Assembly: GCF_024721605.1 (NCBI RefSeq)
Contig: NZ_CP102630.1
Coordinates: 62,001 to 126,000 of the forward strand
Length of the DNA stretch: 64,000 nt
Source of the DNA: Sphingomicrobium flavum
GTDB lineage: Bacteria; Pseudomonadota; Alphaproteobacteria; Sphingomonadales; Sphingomonadaceae
Reading direction: 5' to 3'
The notes beneath the pieces are model-generated. The model saw nothing but the letters and a program-made list of their open reading frames with translations. It was not told where the DNA came from and ran no database searches. The position numbers and the translations under genes are program-made. The stretch's first letter is position 1; every line of letters starts with the position of its first letter. Of the stretch, positions 17,320 through 26,136 are shown piece after piece.

Positions 17320-19059
17320 TCAGGCAAAAGCCGCATCTTCGATGTGCATTTCCGCTGCATCGCCGCCGGTCCACTCGTCGCGCTTGACGGTCCCTGCCAA
17401 ATAGAAACGCTGGTCGGGCCCCGCTGCCAGCATGGCCTGGCCGAGCGGCGTGTCACCGGCGCGAAAAGCGATTCCCTTGAAGCTCTTGCCATCATCGCCG
17501 ATCGCGATGGTGCGGACATGCCCGTTGCCGACGATGGACGTGCGGTGCAGCCGCACCGGCCCCACCGCCATGCGCGGCGCAGGCCAGCCGGCGCCATAGG
17601 GCCCGGCCTGGTCGATCGTGTCGCAAAGCTTGCCCGCCACCCCGCCGGGCGACAGCAAAGCATCCAGCAGCAGCGCACGGCCCGCCAGCGCGGTCTCGAC
17701 ATCCTCGGCGACCCGCGCGGCCAGATAGTCGCGCAATGCCTCCACGCCGCCCGGCGGCACGGTAACGCCCGCCGCCATGGCATGGCCGCCGCCCGCCAGC
17801 AGCAGGCCTTCATCCTTGGCCGCCAGCACCGCCGCGCCCAGATCGACGCCAGAAATGGAGCGGCCCGAACCCTTGCCGGTGCCATTATCCTCCTCGGCGA
17901 TCACCAGCGTGGGGCGGTGGAAGCGTTCCTTCAGGCGGCTGGCCACGATGCCGACGACGCCGGGATGCCAGCCGGGGCCCGATACGGCGATCAGCGAGGC
18001 GCCGGCCTGTTTCTCCGCCTGCTCCATAGCGGCTTCGGTCACCGCCTGCTCGATGGCGCGCCGTTCTTCGTTGAGGCGATCGAGTTCGGCGGCGATGCGC
18101 TCGGCTTCGGCGGGATCGTTAGTGGTCAGCAGGCGCACGCCAAGGTCCGCCTTGCCGACGCGTCCGCCGGCATTGATGCGCGGGCCCAGCGCAAAGCCGA
18201 GGTCGCGCGATTGCGGGGCGCGGTTGAGGCTGGCGGCGCGGCCCAGCGCCAGCAGCCCGATATTTTGCCCCTTCGCCATGACTTTCAGGCCCTGCGTCAC
18301 GAAGGCGCGGTTCAATGTCTTGAGCCGCGCCACATCGGCGACAGTGCCCAGCGCGACCAGGTCGAGCAGGTCGATGATCGGCGGTTCGGGCTTGTCGGCA
18401 AAATGGCCGCGCCCGCGCAATTCGCGCAGCAAGGCGACGCCCAGCAGGAAGGCCATGCCGACCGCCGCCAAGTGACCGTGCGCTGCACCGTCCTCGCTTT
18501 CATCCAGCCGGTTGGGGTTGATCATGCTGTGCGCGGTGGGAAGGCGGCTCGAACATTGGTGATGATCGCACACGATCACTTCCAGTCCCGCATTGGCCGC
18601 TTCATCGAGCGCATCGAAGGCCTGCGCCCCGCAATCCACGGTGATCGCCAGTTCCGCGCCCTGCTCCTTCAACTGCACCAGCGCCGCGCCCGAAGGGCCA
18701 TAACCCTCCATCAGCCGGTCAGGAATGTAGAGCAGGGGTTCGCTGCCAAGGCGGCGGAAGACATGGGTCAGCAAGGCGCCCGACGTCGCGCCATCCACAT
18801 CATAATCGCCGAATACGGCGATCTTCTCGCCCTTCTCGATGGCATCGGCGATGCGATGGGCGGCCTTGTCCATATCCTGGAAGACCGATGGATCAGGCAG
18901 GAAATCGCGGATGCGCGGATCGCGCTGGCGCGCCAAGTCGGCCTCTTCAACCCCGCGCGCAATCAGCAGCTGGTCAATGAGGTCGCGTTCCAGATTGTCG
19001 GCCCCGGCATGGCGCCAGCGCCAAGGCTGGCCCGACAGGCTGTTGGCGATTTCGAACAT
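17320..19059 (-). CDS. recJ: Single-stranded-DNA-specific exonuclease RecJ
   Basis: 579 residues, as expected for RecJ. DHH-family motifs are present: FGDYDVDGATS with DYDVDG at 85-90, the DHH triad in CDHHQCSS at 165-167, and the later GPRINAGGRVG and GGGHAMAAG segments of the DHHA1 domain. It degrades single-stranded DNA 5' to 3' with Mn/Mg in recombination and repair. It starts just 1 nt after the upstream PH-domain gene stops, so the three genes 21095-17320 look co-transcribed. Confidence 0.94.
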   Translation of the reverse strand: MFEIANSLSGQPWRWRHAGADNLERDLIDQLLIARGVEEADLARQRDPRIRDFLPDPSVFQDMDKAAHRIADAIEKGEKIAVFGDYDVDGATSGALLTHVFRRLGSEPLLYIPDRLMEGYGPSGAALVQLKEQGAELAITVDCGAQAFDALDEAANAGLEVIVCDHHQCSSRLPTAHSMINPNRLDESEDGAAHGHLAAVGMAFLLGVALLRELRGRGHFADKPEPPIIDLLDLVALGTVADVARLKTLNRAFVTQGLKVMAKGQNIGLLALGRAASLNRAPQSRDLGFALGPRINAGGRVGKADLGVRLLTTNDPAEAERIAAELDRLNEERRAIEQAVTEAAMEQAEKQAGASLIAVSGPGWHPGVVGIVASRLKERFHRPTLVIAEEDNGTGKGSGRSISGVDLGAAVLAAKDEGLLLAGGGHAMAAGVTVPPGGVEALRDYLAARVAEDVETALAGRALLLDALLSPGGVAGKLCDTIDQAGPYGAGWPAPRMAVGPVRLHRTSIVGNGHVRTIAIGDDGKSFKGIAFRAGDTPLGQAMLAAGPDQRFYLAGTVKRDEWTGGDAAEMHIEDAAFA

Positions 19060-20556
19060 CTAGCGCACGTCCGCAAGCAACTGGTCGCGAAGGTCCATCG
19101 CCGCGCGCGCGGGCACAGCTTCCACGCCATGCGCGGCAAAGCCGCCGCCGCCCGCCACGCCCAGCTTGATCGAGGCGACGCCGAACCAGCGGTCGATGAA
19201 ATTGCGTTTGAGGTCGATGCTCTGCACCTTGGCCAGCGGCAGGATCACCAGCCGTCGCCGCCACCAGCCCGAACGGATAAGGAAGCGATCGCCATCCACG
19301 CGGTGCCGCCGCCAGCGCCAGTCGAGCAGCGTCAGGACGGAGAGCAGCGCCATCACGCCCGAAGCGATGAAGGCCCATGGCGTCAGCAGCAGGCCCGCTG
19401 CAATGCCGATGATGAAGATGGGGATGAACCAGATCAGCGACATCATCACCAGCGCCGGGCTGGGCCGGTCCCAGCTATCGTCGATGGGCGGCAGCGATCG
19501 CCAGTCCATCGCGCCCAATATCTCGTCACCCTCGACCGGACGGGCGAGCGGGGCGACGACATGGTCGCCCGAACCGCCACTATCCTGCGCCAGGCTCTGC
19601 AGCTTGAGGCTGGTCCAGCCGAAGCGGCGCTTGACTGGCCCGTTGATGAAAACGGCCGCCTGGACGCGCTTGGAAGGCAGCACCGTATCGGTAAGGGTCA
19701 GCAGCCCGCGGCGGCGGCGAAAGCCCGTCTGGGTCCGGTCGAGGCGGAAATTCCAGTCGCGCAGAACGGTGCGCACCACCCCGGTGGCGAGCCCGATGAA
19801 AATCAGGCTGATCACCCCCGCGAAAATGGCAACGATCTGGTGCGCGACGATATAGGAGATGAGCGGATTGCTGACATCGAACTGCTCAAGCCAGAATTGA
19901 CGCGAGAAGAAGTTCAAGTTCGCAACATCGCCCATGGTCTGCATCAGGCCGAAGACCGCGCCCACCACCGCCAGCGAGAAATTGAAGATGCCCGCCAGCA
20001 GCACGCGGCGCTGGTCCATCGCGAAGACGGGCGCGCGTTCTTCAGCGTCGTCCAGCACTTCGGCCTCTGCCCCGCCGCTCGCCGCCAGCGGGTTGGTCAC
20101 CCCCGCGCGGTGCGCCCGCACCCGGTCGCGCAGCGCATTCGCGCGATCGAGCGGGATGCTGTCGATGATGCCGTCCTCTTCGCCCTTGCCCGCCGATGCG
20201 CCCGTTTCCAGCTTGACCCGGGCCAGGCCGAAGGCGCGGTGCAGCGGGTTCTGCTCGATATTGACGTCCTGGATGCGGTCGAAGGGGATCGAACGGTGGT
20301 TGCGATTGACGATGCCGCTATTCATCAGCACTTCGTCATCATCGACCCGCCAGGAGAAACTGAGCCAGCGCAGGATCGGGGCCAGAAAGCCCGACACGAA
20401 GGCAAAGCCGATGATGGCGAGCGCGATATAGGTCCGCCCCGAATAGAGGAGGAAGGCGGCCGCCGCGATGGCGCCCCAGACCGATTTGATCACCGCGCCC
20501 AGCCCCGTGACCATGGTCAGCGGGTGCAGGCGCTCCATGACCGGCTCGTCGCTCAT
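19060..20556 (-). CDS. Bacterial PH-domain (DUF304/bPH2, YdbT-like) membrane protein
   Basis: 498 residues with several hydrophobic segments and repeated bPH2 modules. Each module has the signature seen here as DDEVLMNSGIVNRNHRSIPFDRIQDVN, FRRRRGLLTLTDTVLPSKRVQ, and RFLIRSGWWRRRLVILPLAKVQSIDLKR, so three copies. Family members (YdbT of Bacillus) are inner-membrane proteins linked to antimicrobial-peptide or envelope stress tolerance; biochemical role is not settled. It is preceded by a smaller single-module partner with 4-nt overlap, the same pairing as YdbS-YdbT. Confidence 0.85.
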   Translation of the reverse strand: MSDEPVMERLHPLTMVTGLGAVIKSVWGAIAAAAFLLYSGRTYIALAIIGFAFVSGFLAPILRWLSFSWRVDDDEVLMNSGIVNRNHRSIPFDRIQDVNIEQNPLHRAFGLARVKLETGASAGKGEEDGIIDSIPLDRANALRDRVRAHRAGVTNPLAASGGAEAEVLDDAEERAPVFAMDQRRVLLAGIFNFSLAVVGAVFGLMQTMGDVANLNFFSRQFWLEQFDVSNPLISYIVAHQIVAIFAGVISLIFIGLATGVVRTVLRDWNFRLDRTQTGFRRRRGLLTLTDTVLPSKRVQAAVFINGPVKRRFGWTSLKLQSLAQDSGGSGDHVVAPLARPVEGDEILGAMDWRSLPPIDDSWDRPSPALVMMSLIWFIPIFIIGIAAGLLLTPWAFIASGVMALLSVLTLLDWRWRRHRVDGDRFLIRSGWWRRRLVILPLAKVQSIDLKRNFIDRWFGVASIKLGVAGGGGFAAHGVEAVPARAAMDLRDQLLADVR

Positions 20557-21095
20557 TGCCAGTCGGTCTTGATGGTGGCGCGGATTTCATCGCGCATCGC
20601 GATGGCCTTCTCCGGGCTGAGGCCGGGCAGGGTGACGACGCTGTTATGCGTTCCCGCAGTGTGGACGATGAGGCTGGCGGTGCCGAGCAACTTGTCGAGC
20701 GGACCGCGCGCGACATCGATATGCTGGACGCGCACGAAGGGCACCACCGTATCGGTGTGAAACAGCCAGCCGCGCACCACGCGCAGCATCTTGTCGCCCA
20801 GCTTGTAGCCCAGCCGCCGATAGACGCGCTGCGGCACGAAGGTGATGATGGCAAGGCTGATCAGGCCGACAACCGCGCTGAGCGTCCCGCGCCAGGGGAA
20901 TTCTTCCAGCACCGTATTGTCCAGCACCAGGGCACCGACGAGCAAGGGGATCCAGGTCATCATGAGCCGGAGGCGCAGCACCCAAGCATAGGATCGCTCC
21001 ACCGGATGCATGCCCTCGGGCAAATGCGGGTGGAGCGGATCGATTGAGGGCGGCAGCGCCTGCTCCCCCGCAGGCTGGTCAACATCAGCGTTCAT
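20553..21095 (-). CDS. Bacterial PH-domain (YdbS-like) membrane protein
   Basis: 180 residues: a cytoplasmic N-terminus, two hydrophobic segments around 40-85, then one bPH2 module (KMLRVVRGWLFHTDTVVPFVRVQHIDVARG). It is the short partner of the triple-module protein encoded downstream, with an ATGA overlap (20553-20556). The role is inferred only from the YdbS-YdbT pairing. It heads the likely operon ydbS-ydbT-recJ. Confidence 0.83.
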   Translation of the reverse strand: MNADVDQPAGEQALPPSIDPLHPHLPEGMHPVERSYAWVLRLRLMMTWIPLLVGALVLDNTVLEEFPWRGTLSAVVGLISLAIITFVPQRVYRRLGYKLGDKMLRVVRGWLFHTDTVVPFVRVQHIDVARGPLDKLLGTASLIVHTAGTHNSVVTLPGLSPEKAIAMRDEIRATIKTDWQ

Positions 21096-21146
21096 GGAGA
21101 CACTTTAGCGGGTCAGGCCCCCGCGCAAAGGGCAAATCGACGAACC

Positions 21147-22127
21147 CTAGCTCGACTGGCCGGTGCGATGTTCGCCCTTCACATAGCGGATCGTGCCCGA
21201 CGAGGCGCGCATCACCACCGTCTCGGTCGTGACGGTGCCGTCCTTCAGACGTTTGACGCCTTCGAGCAGCGATCCGTCGGTAACACCGGTCGCGGCAAAG
21301 ATGCAGTCGCCCTTGGCCATGTCTTCAAGGTTGTAGATGCGGGTCAGATCCTCGATCCCCCACTTGGCGGCGCGGGCCTTTTCATCTTCGTTGCGGAAGA
21401 CCAGGCGCCCCTGCATCTGCCCGCCGACACAGCGCAGCGCAGCGGCGGCCAGCACGCCTTCGGGGGCGCCGCCGGTGCCGATATAGATATCGACGCTGGT
21501 GTCGGGATCGGTGGTGGCAATGACGCCGGCGACATCGCCATCGGGGATCAGCTTGATGCCGCAGCCAAGGCTGCGCAGTTCAGCGATGATGTCGGCATGG
21601 CGCGGGCGGTCAAGCACGCAGGCGATGATGTCGCCGGGTTCGACGCCCTTGGCGGCGGCCAGCGCCCTCACATTGTCGGTGACGGATTGTTCAAGGCTGA
21701 CCACGCCCCTGGGATAGCCGGGGCCGACCGCAATCTTTTCCATATAGGTATCGGGCGCATTGAGGAGACCGCCCTTCTCCGCAATCGCCAGCACGGCCAG
21801 CGCATTGGGGCCGGCCTTGGCGGTGATGGTGGTGCCTTCCAAGGGATCGAGCGCGATGTCGATGGCCGGGGCATCGCCCACCGCCTTGCCGACCTTTTCG
21901 CCGATATAGAGCATGGGCGCTTCGTCGCGTTCGCCTTCGCCGATCACCACGGTGCCGTCCATCGGCAGCTCATTGAGCGCGGTGCGCATGGCTTCGACAG
22001 CGGCAGCATCAGCGGCCTTTTCATCGCCGCGACCGATCAGCCGCGAGGCGCCGATGGCGGCAGCTTCGGTCACGCGGACCATTTCGAGGACGAGGACACG
22101 GTCGAGGACCGAACTGGCGTTGAACAT
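21147..22127 (-). CDS. glpX: Class II fructose-1,6-bisphosphatase
   Basis: About 326 residues of the GlpX family. The lithium-sensitive phosphatase motifs are present: GEGERDEAPMLYIGE and DPLEGTTITAKAG for metal binding, with GTGGAPEGVLAAAALRC further on. It hydrolyses fructose-1,6-bisphosphate in gluconeogenesis. Start chosen at ATG 22127 (MFNASSVLDRVLVLE); the frame extends to 22154 but those nine residues do not resemble the family. Confidence 0.93.
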   Translation of the reverse strand: MFNASSVLDRVLVLEMVRVTEAAAIGASRLIGRGDEKAADAAAVEAMRTALNELPMDGTVVIGEGERDEAPMLYIGEKVGKAVGDAPAIDIALDPLEGTTITAKAGPNALAVLAIAEKGGLLNAPDTYMEKIAVGPGYPRGVVSLEQSVTDNVRALAAAKGVEPGDIIACVLDRPRHADIIAELRSLGCGIKLIPDGDVAGVIATTDPDTSVDIYIGTGGAPEGVLAAAALRCVGGQMQGRLVFRNEDEKARAAKWGIEDLTRIYNLEDMAKGDCIFAATGVTDGSLLEGVKRLKDGTVTTETVVMRASSGTIRYVKGEHRTGQSS

Positions 22128-22251
22128 GAAAAAGCGGCTCCCTAATGCTGCCATAGCCCGCTCGATAGGGGGGCATTTGCGTCTTGTCGAGCCGCAGTTT
22201 TTGTGGGACGTTTAACTTGGATTTCAATATGCGGGGCGCGAGGGAGGGACC

Positions 22252-22506
22252 ATGTTCAAATTCATCACCATCCTGTTCGCGACCATCTATTTCGCCTGTG
22301 TCGGGGTGTGGACGGTGGCAAGTTTCCGCCTGTTCGGCTTCGATGAAAAGGAAGTTGCGCTTGGTGTCCTCCAGCCGCTCGGCTGGCCTTGGATCGACTG
22401 GTTCAAGGAGCAACTGGGCCCCTTCTCCGCGCCGCTTGTGACGCTGGCGATCCTGCTGCTTGCCACCTATCTGGCCAAGCGCAATACCAGGGGCATCGCG
22501 CGTTAA
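22252..22506 (+). CDS. Small two-helix membrane protein, unknown function
   Basis: 84 residues with one hydrophobic helix at about 4-25 and a second at about 60-75, linked by a loop containing several Trp and Phe. A strong GAGGGAGGG ribosome site supports translation. It is divergent from glpX and 68 nt before another small membrane protein gene. I do not recognise a named family. Confidence 0.7.
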   Translation: MFKFITILFATIYFACVGVWTVASFRLFGFDEKEVALGVLQPLGWPWIDWFKEQLGPFSAPLVTLAILLLATYLAKRNTRGIAR

Positions 22507-22574
22507 GCGGTTGATTTCAGGCGGTCGGCACGCCAACGCTACGACCGACAGCATCCAACAGGGCAAGGACCGAC

Positions 22575-22991
22575 ATGTTAAGGGAATTTTTCGGCGAATG
22601 GGGTAGCGGCCGCGTGGGTCGTCAACGCTATGTCATTCTGGCGGCAATCGTTTTCGGCCTGGCGCTGCTGCTCGGCTATGTGCTGCAGCAGGGCAATCTG
22701 CTGCCGGTCGACGATAGCGGTCGCATGTCGAATTCGGTCAACAGCGCATCGCCGCTGCTGGCGGGGATCCTCCTTCTCGTTCTCCTGGCCTTGCAGATCG
22801 CGCTTCTCAACCTCATCGGCAAGCGCGCGCGCGATGCCGGGCTTCCGGGCGTGCTGGTGATGCTGGCATTCGTCGTGCTCAGCGCTGTGAGCTTCGTCAT
22901 GCAGATGCCGGCGCTGGTGCTGGCCACTGCCGCCATCGTGGTGCTGCTGGCCTTCATCCCGACCGGGCAATTTTCCAAGAAAGCCGCCTAG
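22575..22991 (+). CDS. DUF805-like small inner-membrane protein
   Basis: 138 residues with four hydrophobic segments. The GRVGRQRYVILAA start and KRARDAGLPG after the third helix match the G-R-x-R-x-x-[YF] and KR-x-x-D-x-G-x-x-G pattern of DUF805 proteins. Function unknown. Its stop TAG forms CTAG (22988-22991) with the stop of the convergent DUF2721 gene. Confidence 0.72.
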   Translation: MLREFFGEWGSGRVGRQRYVILAAIVFGLALLLGYVLQQGNLLPVDDSGRMSNSVNSASPLLAGILLLVLLALQIALLNLIGKRARDAGLPGVLVMLAFVVLSAVSFVMQMPALVLATAAIVVLLAFIPTGQFSKKAA

Positions 22992-23452
22992 TCCTCGGCC
23001 TGATGTTCCAATATGTCCGCGGCGACGCGGATGGAGCGGATGGCCAAGCGGGTTTCCCACAGGAAGACGGCAAAGCCTGCACCTGTCGCGATCATCGCGG
23101 CGATGAAGAGCAATGCGATTTCACGGCCAAGGTCGAGCCCGGCCAACCCTGCGGCAAACAGCAGCACGACCACGCCCGACACCAGCACGGCAGCCAGCAC
23201 CGACAGCGAGATCGCCTGGTTGACGATGCGGATGCGCGTGTCGATCAGCCGCACCTCGTCGAGCAGTTTGTCATGCTCCGCCCCGCGCGCGGCCAGGATA
23301 CGCGGCTCGAGCTGCCGGGCGCGGTCGGTGATGCGTGCCAGACGCCCCGCGCTGACGTTGAGAAACGCGCCGATGCCGGCAAGCAGGAAGACGGGCGCGA
23401 CCGCCAACTGGATGTCGGCAGCGACCTGGGTGAGGGAGGGTGACAGGCTCAT
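22988..23452 (-). CDS. DUF2721 family membrane protein
   Basis: 154 residues. A hydrophobic helix at the N-terminus (PVFLLAGIGAFLNV) is followed by RLARITDRARQLE, a conserved amphipathic region, and then two further membrane helices, the DUF2721 layout. The function of this family is unknown. Confidence 0.82.
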   Translation of the reverse strand: MSLSPSLTQVAADIQLAVAPVFLLAGIGAFLNVSAGRLARITDRARQLEPRILAARGAEHDKLLDEVRLIDTRIRIVNQAISLSVLAAVLVSGVVVLLFAAGLAGLDLGREIALLFIAAMIATGAGFAVFLWETRLAIRSIRVAADILEHQAED

Positions 23453-23485
23453 GGCCCGCCTGATGCCAAAAAGCGGGCCGAGCGA

Positions 23486-24085
23486 CTAGCCCTCGACGAT
23501 CACCTCGTCGCCTACCTTGGTCAGCGCGAACAATTTGGCGGCATAAGGTTCGGGCAAGCGGATGCAGCCATGGCTGGCCGGATAGCCCGGATTGTGCCCG
23601 CCATGCAGACCGATGCCGAAACGGTCCATGCGCTGGAAATAGGGCATGGGGGCATTGTCATATTTGCGGCTGCGATAATGGCGATGCTTGGACATGATCG
23701 GCCAGAAGCCCAACTGCGTTTCCTTGCCCGCCTTGCCGGTGGAAATGCTGGCGGCGCCGACCAGAGCCTCGCCCTTCCATGCATAAGTCATCTGTTCCTT
23801 CAGATCGACGATGACGGTGACCTTGCCCTCTTCGGGGATGGTATCGGCCCAATGATATTTGTTGGCACCGATCTCGTTCACGCCGAAGACTTCGACCATC
23901 GCGGCATGGCTCTTGGGCGCATGGCCGTGGCTCCATTCATAGCCGGCGGGCATGACGAAGCCTTTGGGCTCCTCAGGCTTGGCGACTTCGACCACCGGTT
24001 CGGGCGCGGGCGTGGTCGAACAGGCGGCAAGGCCGAGCGCCAGCAGCGCGGCAAGGGAAAGACGGCGGATCATGATGTTTCTCAT
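23486..24085 (-). CDS. L,D-transpeptidase (YkuD) lipoprotein
   Basis: About 195-200 residues. The N-terminal signal ends in a lipobox (LGLAAC), predicting a lipidated envelope protein. The YkuD domain shows YHWADTIPEEGKVTVIVDL, a GxxI/S strand (STGKAGKETQLG), and the catalytic motif HGGHNPGYPASHGCIRLP with His and Cys. It would form 3-3 peptidoglycan crosslinks or anchor proteins. Start uncertain among ATG 24109, 24085 and 24073; the shortest gives a compact signal peptide. Confidence 0.88.
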   Translation of the reverse strand: MRNIMIRRLSLAALLALGLAACSTTPAPEPVVEVAKPEEPKGFVMPAGYEWSHGHAPKSHAAMVEVFGVNEIGANKYHWADTIPEEGKVTVIVDLKEQMTYAWKGEALVGAASISTGKAGKETQLGFWPIMSKHRHYRSRKYDNAPMPYFQRMDRFGIGLHGGHNPGYPASHGCIRLPEPYAAKLFALTKVGDEVIVEG

Positions 24086-24218
24086 TATTCTCGAACGTTT
24101 ATCGACCATTAGCCCTGATTGGGCGGCGGGTCTTTAGCGTGCGCGCGGGCAATCTGCGAGTTTCGTCGGCTCGTCGATAATGAGCTTTCCGAAATTGGGA
24201 TGAAGCGCGGGTAAACGC

Positions 24219-25397
24219 CTAGCCTGCCGCCAGCATCACTTTCACCCCTCGTGCGGCCTGGCGCAGGCGCTGTTCGTTCTCGACCAGCGCCAGGCGGACA
24301 TGACCTTCGCCTTCCTCGCCAAAGCCGATGCCGGGCGCGACGGCGACATGTGCATCGGTCAGCAATTTTTTCGAAAATTCCATGCTGCCCAAGTGGGCAA
24401 ACTGCTCGGGGATCGGTGCCCAGGCGAACATGGATGCGGCGGGGACGGGAATGTCCCATCCGGCGCGGCCGAAGGCTTCGACCATGACATCGCGGCGCTT
24501 CTTGTAGAGCTGGCGATTCTCCTCGACGATGTCCTGCGGGCCATTCAGGGCCGCGACGGCGGCGGCCTGGATCGGAGTGAAGGCGCCATAGTCGAGATAG
24601 CTTTTGACGCGCTTCAGGGCCGCGATCATCTTCTCATTGCCCACGGCAAAGCCCATGCGCCAGCCCGCCATCGAATAGGTCTTGGACATGGAGGTGAATT
24701 CGACCGCGATATCGCGCGCGCCCTCGACTTCCAGGATCGAAGGCGTGGGTTCGTCGCCAAAATAGATTTCGGCATAAGCGAGGTCGGAAATGACGGTGAG
24801 GTCGGCCTGCTTCGCAAAAGCAATGATGTCCTTGTAGAATTGCAGATCCGCGACATAAGCGGTGGGATTGCTGGGATAGCCGATGACCAGCACCTTGGGG
24901 CGCGGCACCGTATAGCGCATCGCCAGTTCCAGCTTCTCGAAGAAAAGCGGGCCGGGCGCGGCGGGGATGGAGCGGATCGCGGCGCCCGCAATGATAAAGC
25001 CGAAATGGTGAATCGGGTAGCTCGGATTGGGGGTCAGCACGACATCGCCGGGCGCGGTGATGGCCTGGGCGAGATTGGCAAAGCCTTCCTTGGATCCCAG
25101 TGTCACGCACACTTCGCGGTCCGGATCGAGCGTCACGTTGAAGCGGCGCTGATAATAATCGGCCTGTGCCTTCCTCAGCCCCTTAATGCCCATTGACGCG
25201 CTATAGCGATGCGCGGTCGGCGAATGGGCGACCTCGGCCAGTTTTTCGATGACATGGCGGGGGGGCATGCCGTCGGGATTGCCCATGCCAAGGTCGATAA
25301 TGTCCTCGCCCCGGGCACGTGCGGCGGCCTTCATCGCATTCACTTCGGCGAAGACATAAGGCGGCAGGCGGCGGATGCGATAATATTCTTCGGACAT
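24219..25397 (-). CDS. alaC: Class I/II aminotransferase, AlaC (alanine-pyruvate/glutamate) type
   Basis: 392 residues of fold-type I PLP enzymes. The N-terminal YRIRRLPPYVFAEVNAMK and DLGMGNPDGMPP segments are typical of the AlaC/YfdZ and LL-diaminopimelate aminotransferase branch. The PLP lysine is in TSMSKTYSMAGWRMGF and the substrate-binding Arg lies near the C-terminus (GHVRLAL). Most likely a glutamate-pyruvate aminotransferase; an LL-DAP aminotransferase role is an alternative. Its ATG overlaps the TAA of the TRIC gene (TAATG). Confidence 0.85.
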   Translation of the reverse strand: MSEEYYRIRRLPPYVFAEVNAMKAAARARGEDIIDLGMGNPDGMPPRHVIEKLAEVAHSPTAHRYSASMGIKGLRKAQADYYQRRFNVTLDPDREVCVTLGSKEGFANLAQAITAPGDVVLTPNPSYPIHHFGFIIAGAAIRSIPAAPGPLFFEKLELAMRYTVPRPKVLVIGYPSNPTAYVADLQFYKDIIAFAKQADLTVISDLAYAEIYFGDEPTPSILEVEGARDIAVEFTSMSKTYSMAGWRMGFAVGNEKMIAALKRVKSYLDYGAFTPIQAAAVAALNGPQDIVEENRQLYKKRRDVMVEAFGRAGWDIPVPAASMFAWAPIPEQFAHLGSMEFSKKLLTDAHVAVAPGIGFGEEGEGHVRLALVENEQRLRQAARGVKVMLAAG

Positions 25398-26020
25398 TAT
25401 TGGCCCTTATAAGATGGAAGTGAAATGCCGCGCGAAATGGCGGCGGCGCGGAGCGAAAAACCGAGCAGGCCCGCCACCAGCGCGGCTAGCAGCGGGGGCG
25501 TGCCGAAGACGGAAAGACCCACGAACAGGCCCGCGGCCAACGCGGCGGCGGTCACGTAAAGCTCGGGCCGCATCAGGATCGAGGGCTGTTCGGCAAGCAC
25601 GTCGCGGATGATGCCCCCGACACAGGCGGTCATGACCCCCATGAAGAAGGCCGGGACCGGCGCGACATCGTAGCGCAGCGCCTTGGACGCGCCATACACG
25701 GCGTAGGCGGCAAGCCCGACCGCGTCGAACCACAGGATCGCACGTTCGGCCAACCGCGCCTTGGAAAAGAACCAGACGATCAGCGCCGCCGCGATGCAGA
25801 CCAGCAGTGTGGCGTTGTGATTGATCCAGAATACCGGCGCGCCGATAATGAGGTCGCGCAGCGTTCCGCCGCCAACGCCCGTGATCACGGCAAAGAAGAT
25901 GAAAGTGACCAGCGTCTGCTTTTTTTCCGCCGCCACCAGCGCGCCCGACACGGCGAACACCGCGATCCCGACATAGTCGAGCGCGATCAGCGGACCGGGC
26001 GGGATCAGGTCGGGCGTCAC
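25397..26020 (-). CDS. Trimeric intracellular cation (TRIC/UPF0126) channel family protein
   Basis: 207 residues, seven hydrophobic segments in two homologous halves. GVGGGTLRDLI and CVGGIIRDVL are the duplicated glycine-rich kinked helices of the YadS/TRIC family, each GG-x-x-RD. Bacterial members form homotrimeric cation-permeable channels. It precedes and is coupled to the aminotransferase. It is divergent from phaC across 116 nt that contain an inverted repeat. Confidence 0.87.
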   Translation of the reverse strand: MTPDLIPPGPLIALDYVGIAVFAVSGALVAAEKKQTLVTFIFFAVITGVGGGTLRDLIIGAPVFWINHNATLLVCIAAALIVWFFSKARLAERAILWFDAVGLAAYAVYGASKALRYDVAPVPAFFMGVMTACVGGIIRDVLAEQPSILMRPELYVTAAALAAGLFVGLSVFGTPPLLAALVAGLLGFSLRAAAISRGISLPSYKGQ

Positions 26021-26031
26021 AAAATTTTCTT

Positions 26032-26120
26032 CCGTTCTTCCTGAGCCTGTCGAAGGACTGCTCTTCCTGTTAAAGGCGTTTGAAACAAAGACAGCCCTTC
26101 GACAAGCTCAGGGCGAACGG
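26032..26120. repeat. REP-like inverted pair in the phaC/TRIC intergenic region
   Basis: The 29-nt arm at 26032-26060 and the 29-nt arm at 26092-26120 are reverse complements with 25 of 29 positions matching; the core is CCTGAGCYTGTCGAAGG. Spacing is 31 nt. Elements with this core are widespread extragenic palindromes in many proteobacterial genomes. Here it occupies most of the 116-nt divergent promoter region. Confidence 0.85.
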
Positions 26121-26136
26121 TAGGTGAAGATTTTTC

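Noticed and set aside
17344-20760. 1138-codon open frame on the plus strand
   Set aside because: It is antisense to recJ and the triple PH-domain gene, with His/Arg/Ala/Gln-rich composition typical of shadow frames in GC-rich DNA; no domain is visible.
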